A stretch of DNA of 11,065 bases from an uncultured Clostridia bacterium. GTDB lineage: Bacteria > Bacillota > Clostridia > UMGS1810. Below, one piece after another: positions 5,670 to 11,065 of this stretch. A program made the position numbers and the translations under genes. Where the stretch lies: positions 1 to 11,065 of the forward strand of contig CALGRC010000238.1 in the NCBI GenBank assembly GCA_937959315.1, in the 5' to 3' direction. Under the pieces are notes generated by a model. It saw only the letters and a program-made list of their open reading frames with translations. It was not told the DNA's origin and made no database searches. The first letter of the stretch is position 1; each line of letters begins with the position of its first letter.

Positions 5670-6656
5670 ATGGAAAATAAATTTTTGGTATCCTTTGCGC
5701 CGCATTTGCGTGGCAAGGACAGTATCCGTACAACCATGCTGGATGTCATCATAGCCCTGCTGCCGGCACTGATTGGCGGCGTATACTTTTTTGGGTTCCG
5801 GGCGCTGGCTGTGACGGCAGTGGCTGTGGTATCGTGTGTTTTAGCGGAATTCTTGTGGGATAAAGCAATAAAAAAACCCAATACGACTGGGGATTTGAGC
5901 GCAGTCGTGACCGGTATGCTGCTGGCTTATTCATTGCCGCCGGCTATTCCATATTATATGGTGGTTGTGGGCAGTGTATTTGCCATCATTGTTGTTAAGA
6001 TGTTCTTTGGAGGCGTGGGCCAGAACATTGTCAATCCAGCGCTGGCTGCGCGCGCGTTTTTAATGGCGAGCTGGCCGGTGGCTATGACGCGCTATACCGC
6101 GCCGCATACCCATTTGAACTTGTTTTTTGACAATGCGGACGCAGTATCCAGCGCAACGCCGCTTGGTATTTTAAAAGAGGGGGGCGCACAGGCAGCGACC
6201 TATTTGGATTTGTTTTTGGGGAATGTGGGTGGCTGTATTGGCGAGGTATCGGCATTGCTGCTGCTCATCGGTGCAGTGTATCTGCTGATCCGTGGAGTCA
6301 TTTCACTGTATATTCCAGTTACATATATAATGACAGTCGGTATTTTTGGATGGATATTTGGAGGGGAAGTGCTGTTTAGCGGTGATTTCCTGTTTCAGAT
6401 ATTATCGGGTGGTGTCATAATTGGCGGCTGTTTTATGGCAAATGATTATACCACTAGCCCGGTAACGCATAAGGGCGAGGTGTTATATGCGTTTGGCGCG
6501 GGGCTTATTACTGGAGTTATCCGTATTTTTGGCGGGTATCCCGAAGGGGTGACCTATGGTATTTTGATTATGAATATTGTGACCCCGCTCATTGATAAGT
6601 TTATGCAGCCGCGGGTATTTGGTACTTCAGGCCGAAAGGTGGTGGTGGAAAAATGA
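5670..6656 (+). CDS. rnfD: Rnf complex subunit RnfD (membrane flavoprotein)
   Basis: A 328-residue integral membrane subunit, homologous to NqrB, that carries flavin and forms part of the ion-translocation path. About nine or ten hydrophobic segments are visible. Family motifs include GGVGQNIVNPALAARAFL (114-131), SSATPLG (160-166) with T163 the expected site of covalent FMN attachment through a phosphoester, MANDYTTSPVT (256-266) and GGYPEGVTYGILIMN (288-302). GGGAGG (5654-5659) lies 10 nt before the ATG and just inside the rnfC 3' end. The stop codon overlaps the rnfG start as ATGA. Whether this complex moves Na+ or H+ cannot be settled from these motifs. Confidence 0.96.
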   Translation: MENKFLVSFAPHLRGKDSIRTTMLDVIIALLPALIGGVYFFGFRALAVTAVAVVSCVLAEFLWDKAIKKPNTTGDLSAVVTGMLLAYSLPPAIPYYMVVVGSVFAIIVVKMFFGGVGQNIVNPALAARAFLMASWPVAMTRYTAPHTHLNLFFDNADAVSSATPLGILKEGGAQAATYLDLFLGNVGGCIGEVSALLLLIGAVYLLIRGVISLYIPVTYIMTVGIFGWIFGGEVLFSGDFLFQILSGGVIIGGCFMANDYTTSPVTHKGEVLYAFGAGLITGVIRIFGGYPEGVTYGILIMNIVTPLIDKFMQPRVFGTSGRKVVVEK

Positions 6657-7234
6657 ACCAGGCTTCTGGGCATGGAATCAAAACCATCGTTCATCTTGCC
6701 GGGGTATTGTTCCTAATTGCTTTTGCTGCCACGTTGCTCCTTACAGTGTGCAACGCAATGACAAAAGACCGGATTGCGATGCTGGAGCAGCAGGCGGAAA
6801 CAGAGGCGATGCAGGCGGTGTTGCCAGTTGCGGAGACATTTGAAGAGATCCCTGGTGATGGTTCGGAAGTTGTCAAACATATATTTTGCGGCACACGGGC
6901 AGGGGACACTGTCGGTTGGTGCGTTAGCGTAACGCCGAAAGGGTATGGCGGGGAAATTAATATGATGGTGGGCGTTTCTCCTGGCGGGACGGTAGCTGGT
7001 GTTAAAATTATCAGTATGAGCGAAACGCCGGGTTTGGGTGCAAAAGCGTCAGAACCTAGCTATTATGAGCAATACTTTGAGCAGACAGGACCAATCTCTG
7101 TCATCAAATCAGGCGCCCCCAAGGACAATGAAGTGGTTGCTATCAGCGGCGCTACCATTACTTCCAGAGCGGTAACCGATGGGGTGAACGCTGCATTGGA
7201 AGCAGTAGAAACGATGGGAGGTGGGCAGCAATGA
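6653..7234 (+). CDS. rnfG: Rnf complex subunit RnfG (extracytoplasmic FMN-binding subunit)
   Basis: A 193-residue subunit with one N-terminal membrane helix (about 11-33) and an FMN-binding domain outside the membrane, homologous to NqrC. MSETPGLGAKAS (122-133) is the conserved loop before the flavin site, and SGATITS (165-171) holds the threonine (T168) expected to receive FMN from the flavin transferase ApbE. The acidic residue often found six positions before that Thr is V162 here. No apbE gene is present in the window, so the transferase must be encoded elsewhere. The gene overlaps both neighbours by 4 nt, which fits coupled synthesis with the membrane subunits. Confidence 0.95.
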   Translation: MNQASGHGIKTIVHLAGVLFLIAFAATLLLTVCNAMTKDRIAMLEQQAETEAMQAVLPVAETFEEIPGDGSEVVKHIFCGTRAGDTVGWCVSVTPKGYGGEINMMVGVSPGGTVAGVKIISMSETPGLGAKASEPSYYEQYFEQTGPISVIKSGAPKDNEVVAISGATITSRAVTDGVNAALEAVETMGGGQQ

Positions 7235-7848
7235 AGGCACGGGGCAATTGGGCGGTATTTAAAAACGGGCTGATTGATGAAAACCCAACGTTTATTCAGC
7301 TTTTGGGCATGTGTCCAACCTTGGCAGTTACTACTTCCATGATAAACGGCCTTGGTATGGGGCTGTCTGCGACGTTTGTACTGGCTTTTTCCAATCTTGC
7401 GGTGTCGTTGGTTCGGAAATTCATTCCGGACAAAATCCGCATTGCGTCCTATGTTGTTATTATTGCTACGTTTGTGTCAGTAATCGAAATGCTGCTCAAG
7501 GCATATCTGCCGGATATTTCAAATGCTCTCGGCATGTTTATCCCGCTGATTGTGGTCAACTGCATTATTTTAGCACGTGCCGAAAGCTTTGCGTCTAAAA
7601 ACAAACCGTTGCCGTCGGCGCTGGATGGCCTTGGTATGGGGCTGGGCTTTACAGCGGCATTGACGCTTATCGGCGCTATCCGGGAATTATTGGGCAACGG
7701 CAGTTTATTAGGGGTTTCTGTGCTGGGGGCAGGATATAACCCTGCGCTCATCTTTATTTTGCCGCCTGGCGCATTTTTGGTGTTGGGTATTTTGATAGCA
7801 GTGATTAACATGATACGCGACCGGAAAAAGGGGGCTGACAGCAAATGA
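7231..7848 (+). CDS. rnfE: Rnf complex subunit RnfE (membrane subunit)
   Basis: A 205-residue integral membrane protein with six likely helices, homologous to NqrD and paralogous to RnfA. LLGMCPTLAVTT (24-35) and PLIVVNCIILARAESFA (105-121) carry C28 and C111. In solved Rnf and Nqr complexes the equivalent cysteines, together with those of the partner subunit, hold an intramembrane [2Fe-2S] cluster. The two halves show the pseudo-symmetry typical of the family, each with a GLGMGL motif (40-45 and 133-138). A GGGAGG site (7217-7222) lies 8 nt before the ATG, inside rnfG. Start and stop both overlap the neighbouring genes by 4 nt. Confidence 0.96.
   Translation: MKARGNWAVFKNGLIDENPTFIQLLGMCPTLAVTTSMINGLGMGLSATFVLAFSNLAVSLVRKFIPDKIRIASYVVIIATFVSVIEMLLKAYLPDISNALGMFIPLIVVNCIILARAESFASKNKPLPSALDGLGMGLGFTAALTLIGAIRELLGNGSLLGVSVLGAGYNPALIFILPPGAFLVLGILIAVINMIRDRKKGADSK
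7348..7365 (+). repeat. 18-nt exact direct repeat within rnfE, copy 1
   Basis: GGCCTTGGTATGGGGCTG encodes GLGMGL (residues 40-45) and recurs without a single change at 7627-7644 for residues 133-138. The protein repeat is expected from the family's two-fold internal symmetry. The identity of every codon is less expected. Confidence 0.8.
7627..7644 (+). repeat. 18-nt exact direct repeat within rnfE, copy 2
   Basis: Second copy of the 18-nt element at 7348-7365, in the same frame, 279 nt downstream. Confidence 0.8.
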
Positions 7849-8426
7849 TTGGGCATTTTTTGTCAATGGCAGTCGCCGCAATCTTGGTAGAAAATTTTGT
7901 GTTAGTAAAATTTTTGGGTATCTGCCCATTTTTGGGAGTTTCTAAAAAGACGGACACCGCGTTGGGCATGGGAATGGCGGTTACGTTTGTGATGGTATTG
8001 GCAAGTGCAATGACCTGGCTGGTGCAGCATTTTATTTTACAGCCGCTGAATGCGGAATTTTTGCAGACCATTGCATTTATTTTAGTCATTGCCGCGCTGG
8101 TGCAGTTTGTGGAAATGTTTGTGGCAAAAATGGTGCCGGCGCTCTATCAGGCGCTGGGCATTTATCTGCCGCTCATTACGACAAACTGTGCGGTTTTGGG
8201 TGTTGCGCTTATCAATGTGCAGCAAAATTATGGTTTGATAGATTCCATGTGGTATGCGTTTTGCGCCGCCCTGGGCTTTACGCTGGCCATTGTACTGTTT
8301 GCGGGTGTGCGGGAACGGCTGGAACTTGCCAATATTCCAAAATATTTGCAGGGGTTCCCCATTGCGCTCATTACCGCAGGTTTAATTTCTATTGCATTCC
8401 TGGGGTTCCAGGGACTGTCATTTTAA
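7845..8426 (+). CDS. rnfA: Rnf complex subunit RnfA (membrane subunit)
   Basis: A 193-residue integral membrane protein with six likely helices, homologous to NqrE and paired with RnfE in opposite orientation. ENFVLVKFLGICPFLGVSKK (16-35) and LGIYLPLITTNCAVLGVAL (104-122) are the hallmark segments. Their C27 and C115 are the expected ligands of the [2Fe-2S] cluster shared with RnfE. VRERLE (155-160) before the last helix is also conserved. The ATG overlaps the rnfE stop as ATGA. The stop codon is followed immediately by the GGAGG site of rnfB. Confidence 0.97.
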   Translation: MIGHFLSMAVAAILVENFVLVKFLGICPFLGVSKKTDTALGMGMAVTFVMVLASAMTWLVQHFILQPLNAEFLQTIAFILVIAALVQFVEMFVAKMVPALYQALGIYLPLITTNCAVLGVALINVQQNYGLIDSMWYAFCAALGFTLAIVLFAGVRERLELANIPKYLQGFPIALITAGLISIAFLGFQGLSF

Positions 8427-8438
8427 GGAGGGGCGGCG

Positions 8439-9236
8439 ATGATTGGCGAAATTCTCATACCGGCGCTCTCTGTCGGCGGTATTGGCTTGTTTTTTGGCGG
8501 GTTGTTGGCATACGCTTCCATTGTATTTCATGTACAGTCGGATGAACGGCTTGACCAGGTGACGGAAGCACTTCCCGGCGCTAATTGCGGCGGTTGCGGA
8601 TATGCGGGGTGCAGTGCATTTGCAAAGGCTGTAGTGGAAGACGGTGTGGAGATCACGCGCTGTAATTTGATGACAGCCGAGAAAGCGGGTATCATTGCGG
8701 GCATTATGGGTATAACGGCGGGCGCAGTGGTGAAAAAAACTGCGCGTGTGGCTTGCCGCGGCACTTGCGGGGTTGCACCGGATAAATACGAGTATTATGG
8801 ATTGGAGGACTGTGTGACGGCTGTACAGCTTGGCGGCGGCCCTAAAAAATGTGAATTTGGCTGTATGGGACTGGGAAGCTGTGTGAAAGTTTGCGCATTT
8901 GATGCCATCCATATTATGGATGGCGTAGCGCAGGTGGATGAGTCGTTGTGTACTGGCTGCGGTGCATGCGCAGGGGCATGCCCAAAAGGGATTATCCATA
9001 TGGTGCCATCCGATAAGCAGGTATTTGTAGGGTGCAGTTCTCGTGAGAAGGGTGTGGCAGTTAAAAATGATTGTGACGTTGGCTGCATTGCATGTAAGCT
9101 CTGTGAGAAAAAATGTATGTTTGATGCGGTTCATGTAGTGGATAATATTGCGGCCATTGATCCGGCTAAATGTACCAACTGCGGCGCATGTGCAGATGCC
9201 TGTCCAAAGAAAATCATTTTGAAAAAAGGAGCGTAA
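8439..9236 (+). CDS. rnfB: Rnf complex subunit RnfB (ferredoxin-type iron-sulfur subunit)
   Basis: A 265-residue subunit that accepts electrons from reduced ferredoxin and passes them into the Rnf complex on the cytoplasmic side. An N-terminal membrane helix (about 6-30) is followed by LPGANCGGCGYAGC, with C50, C53, C58 and C75 the ligands of the first 4Fe-4S cluster. Next come the clostridial-type region with C106, C110 and C125, and then C138, C142, C148, C152. Three 4Fe-4S ferredoxin motifs follow: C171-C181 (CTGCGACAGAC), C216-C226 (CIACKLCEKKC) and C245-C255 (CTNCGACADAC). The protein has 25 Cys in all, so five to six clusters are plausible. Length and motif order match clostridial RnfB rather than the shorter proteobacterial form. 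GGAGG (8427-8431) lies 7 nt before the start. Confidence 0.96.
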   Translation: MIGEILIPALSVGGIGLFFGGLLAYASIVFHVQSDERLDQVTEALPGANCGGCGYAGCSAFAKAVVEDGVEITRCNLMTAEKAGIIAGIMGITAGAVVKKTARVACRGTCGVAPDKYEYYGLEDCVTAVQLGGGPKKCEFGCMGLGSCVKVCAFDAIHIMDGVAQVDESLCTGCGACAGACPKGIIHMVPSDKQVFVGCSSREKGVAVKNDCDVGCIACKLCEKKCMFDAVHVVDNIAAIDPAKCTNCGACADACPKKIILKKGA

Positions 9237-9241
9237 AAAGC

Positions 9242-10291
9242 TTGAAACGGGTGTTGTTGGGCATGAGCGGCGGAGTGGATAGTTCTGCCGCTGCGGCGTT
9301 GCTGCTCGAACAGGGCTATGATGTGACAGGGTTGACGCTGGATTTGGTTCCAAACGGCGGTGCTGCGCAGATGATTGCTGATGCGCGTACCGCTGCCCGT
9401 CAGCTAGGCATTCCGCATATGGTGCTAGAGCTGCACGATTTGTTTGGCCGGGCTGTGATACAGCCGTTTGTAGATGCCTATTTACATGGCCGGACGCCGA
9501 ACCCTTGTATTTTTTGCAATCAGAAAATCAAATTTGGCGCGATGTTGGAAAAGGCACTGGAATTTGGGATGGACTATTTTGCGACCGGGCACTACGCGCG
9601 GGTGTCAGAAGAAAACGGGCAATATTTTTTAAAGGTTGCTGCTGTGCCGGAAAAAGACCAGAGCTATGTGCTGTATGGGCTAACCCAACAGCAGCTTTCG
9701 CATACATTGCTGCCGTTGGGCGCCTACAGTAAGGAGCAGGTGCGTGCCATTGCAGAAAAAGCAGGTATGGCAGCGGCAAAAAAGAAGGATAGCCAAGAGA
9801 TTTGCTTTGTTCCAGACAATGATTATGCGGCGTTTATTGCTGCACGCGCAGGACGGTTGCCGCCACCGGGAGAATTTGTTGATATGGCTGGTAATGTGTT
9901 GGGACAGCACCGCGGGCTCATTCATTATACCATTGGGCAGCGGAAAGGCCTGGGCATCGCTTTAGGGCAGCCAATGTTTGTGACTGCTATTGATGCAGCC
10001 AATAACCGTGTGGTTTTGGGACGGCAGGGGAGCGAATATGCCGGCGCCCTAATAGCGGAACAGGTGAATTATATTGCGCCGGATACGCCAACGGCTCCGT
10101 TTGTATGTGATGGGCGCATACGGTACAATGGGAAGACGGGACGTGCGCTTGTTACGCCGTTGTCAGGCGGTAGTGCGAAGGTAGAATTTGAAACTCCGGT
10201 GCGCGCTATTACGCCTGGACAGGCGGTGGTATTTTACCAAGGGGATACTGTACTGGGCGGAGGAACAATCGTGAAGCAGGTTAGTGAATAG
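9242..10291 (+). CDS. mnmA: tRNA-specific 2-thiouridylase MnmA
   Basis: A 349-residue cytoplasmic enzyme that adenylates and then thiolates U34 of tRNA-Glu, tRNA-Gln and tRNA-Lys, giving 2-thiouridine. The ATP pyrophosphatase loop is SGGVDSS (9-15). C89 in TPNPCIFCNQKIKFG is the expected nucleophile and C188 in DSQEICFVPD the expected persulfide-carrying Cys; TGHYAR (115-120) and IHYTIGQRKGLG (227-238) are further family motifs. The frame is open back to 9170 within rnfB, but TTG 9242 gives the standard N-terminus (MKRVLLGMSGG) and follows AGGAG (9227-9231) by 10 nt. It starts 5 nt after rnfB, so transcription from the rnf unit is likely. No sulfur-donor gene is adjacent. Confidence 0.95.
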   Translation: MKRVLLGMSGGVDSSAAAALLLEQGYDVTGLTLDLVPNGGAAQMIADARTAARQLGIPHMVLELHDLFGRAVIQPFVDAYLHGRTPNPCIFCNQKIKFGAMLEKALEFGMDYFATGHYARVSEENGQYFLKVAAVPEKDQSYVLYGLTQQQLSHTLLPLGAYSKEQVRAIAEKAGMAAAKKKDSQEICFVPDNDYAAFIAARAGRLPPPGEFVDMAGNVLGQHRGLIHYTIGQRKGLGIALGQPMFVTAIDAANNRVVLGRQGSEYAGALIAEQVNYIAPDTPTAPFVCDGRIRYNGKTGRALVTPLSGGSAKVEFETPVRAITPGQAVVFYQGDTVLGGGTIVKQVSE

Positions 10292-10294
10292 TGG

Positions 10295-10334
10295 AAAGGG
10301 GCTGGATTCCCATTAATAGGAATCCAGCCCCTTT
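10295..10334. terminator. Bidirectional terminator between mnmA and the ABC transporter gene
   Basis: A perfect 16-bp stem (10295-10310 with 10319-10334, core GGGGCTGGATTCC) encloses an 8-nt loop. The right arm runs into TTTT and the left arm begins with AAA, so it can stop rightward transcription from mnmA and leftward transcription from the convergent ABC gene, which ends 24 bp away. Confidence 0.93.
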
Positions 10335-10358
10335 TGTTTATCATCTGGCGGATAGGGC

Positions 10359-11065
10359 TTAATCTAATTCCAATGCTCCGGTGTATAACTGATAATAAGT
10401 GCCTTTGAGCTTTAGCAAATCTTCATGGGTACCCCGCTCGATAATGCGGCCATGGTCTAATACCATAATAGCATCGGCATTTCGCACCGTAGAAAGCCGG
10501 TGCGCAATGATAAACACGGTGCGTCCAGTCGTCAGCGCATCCATTCCCCGCTGTACAATGGCTCCGGTGCGGGTGTCGATAGAACTGGTTGCTTCATCCA
10601 TAATCATAACAGGCGGATCGGCTACGGCTGCGCGCGCAATGGCAAGAAGCTGCCTTTGGCCCTGGCTTAGGTTTGCGCCGTTGCCATGTAACATGGTATT
10701 GTAGCCGTCAGGCAGCCGGCGGATAAAGTCGTCTGCACCGGCAAGCTGGGCGGCGGCAATACATTCTTCATCACAGGCATCCAAATTGCCGTAACGGATA
10801 TTTTCCATGACTGTACCGGTAAAGAGATTGGTTTCTTGCAGGATGATACCCAGGCTGCGGCGTAAATCAGCTTTCTTAATCTTATTGATGTTGATACCGT
10901 CATAGCGGATTTTGCCTTCATGAATGTCATAAAAGCGGTTAATCAGGTTGGTAATGGTTGTTTTGCCTGCGCCGGTGGAACCGACAAAAGCTACCTTCTG
11001 CCCGGGCTTTGCATACAGGGAAATATGATGTAGGACGGTTTTTTCCGGTGTATAGCCAAAATTCA
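10359..11065 (-). CDS. ABC transporter ATP-binding domain, C-terminal part of an exporter half (5' end outside window)
   Basis: The last 234 codons of an ABC gene, read leftward; the frame stays open to the window edge, so the start and any fused membrane domain are missing. Walker A GSTGAGKTT is at 10982-10956. The Q-loop (ILQETNLF) follows, then the signature LSQGQRQ (LSQGQ at 10670-10656), Walker B VMIMDEATSS with D and the catalytic E at 10598-10593, and the switch His in IIAHR at 10502-10500. The order and the ending (GTHEDLLKLKGTYYQLY) are those of type IV exporters with fused membrane and ATPase domains, often working as heterodimers in Firmicutes. LSQGQ instead of LSGGQ is common in that group. 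All catalytic residues are present; the substrate cannot be inferred. The gene converges on mnmA and shares its terminator. Confidence 0.92.
   Translation of the reverse strand, partial: NFGYTPEKTVLHHISLYAKPGQKVAFVGSTGAGKTTITNLINRFYDIHEGKIRYDGININKIKKADLRRSLGIILQETNLFTGTVMENIRYGNLDACDEECIAAAQLAGADDFIRRLPDGYNTMLHGNGANLSQGQRQLLAIARAAVADPPVMIMDEATSSIDTRTGAIVQRGMDALTTGRTVFIIAHRLSTVRNADAIMVLDHGRIIERGTHEDLLKLKGTYYQLYTGALELD

Larger units (their letters stand above)
2880..10291 (+). other. Predicted transcription unit pncB-rnfCDGEAB-mnmA
   Basis: Eight genes on one strand are separated by 15, 3, -4, -4, -4, 12 and 5 nt in order, with no hairpin terminator between them and a perfect terminator at the end. 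The three ATGA overlaps (rnfD/G, rnfG/E, rnfE/A) suggest translational coupling of the membrane subunits. Single-transcript status is inferred from spacing only. An internal promoter, for example inside pncB or rnfB, is not excluded. Confidence 0.7.

Noticed and set aside
8418..9353. Long open frame (311 codons) on the minus strand opposite rnfB and the start of mnmA
   Set aside because: It is Cys/His/Thr-rich low-complexity sequence with no recognisable motif, and rnfB with 25 well-placed cysteines is plainly the real gene on the other strand.
10667..10930. Second minus-strand open frame of 87 codons within the ABC transporter region
   Set aside because: Another frame carries the full Walker A, signature, Walker B and switch His motifs continuously to the window edge, so this frame is a shadow.

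Overview
The window looks like chromosomal DNA of an anaerobic, low-oxygen-adapted Firmicute of the class Clostridia. The signs are a complete six-gene Rnf cluster in the order C-D-G-E-A-B usual for clostridia, a C-terminal RNase J fragment, a DUF421/DUF4363 pair, a clostridial-type nicotinate phosphoribosyltransferase, strong GGAGG ribosome binding sites, and frequent TTG starts and ATGA overlaps. No mobile element, CRISPR array, tRNA or rRNA was seen. Genus cannot be told from the sequence alone.

Layout. (1) 1-905, plus strand: the 3' end of an RNase J gene, a perfect 15-bp terminator hairpin, then a short DNA glycosylase gene of the hypoxanthine/deoxyinosine type. (2) 918-2400, minus strand: three small envelope genes coupled by ATGA overlaps, read from right to left: a PF06541-like membrane protein, a DUF421 protein and a DUF4363 protein. 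(3) 2401-2533: a divergent intergenic region with a strong sigma-A-like promoter pointing right and a 12-bp perfect dyad. (4) 2534-2806, plus: a conserved small protein of unknown function, followed by an 11-bp hairpin. (5) 2880-10291, plus: a tightly packed run of pncB, rnfC, rnfD, rnfG, rnfE, rnfA, rnfB and mnmA, with gaps of 15 nt or less or 4-nt overlaps and no internal terminator. It ends at a perfect 16-bp hairpin. (6) 10359-11065, minus: the ATPase domain of an ABC exporter, cut by the window edge and sharing the same hairpin as a convergent terminator.

How the genes fit together. The Rnf complex oxidises reduced ferredoxin with NAD+ (or runs in reverse) and moves Na+ or H+ across the membrane. 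PncB makes nicotinate mononucleotide, the salvage entry to NAD+, so the proposed transcript joins NAD supply to a major NAD-linked energy-conserving complex. MnmA, the tRNA 2-thiouridylase, is the last gene and seems to be carried along by transcription rather than by pathway.

I found no convincing wholly new system. The points most worth checking are the pncB-rnf-mnmA linkage, the hairpin leader before pncB, the conserved small gene of unknown function, the coupled three-gene membrane cassette, and a DNA glycosylase gene that starts 18 nt after a strong terminator.
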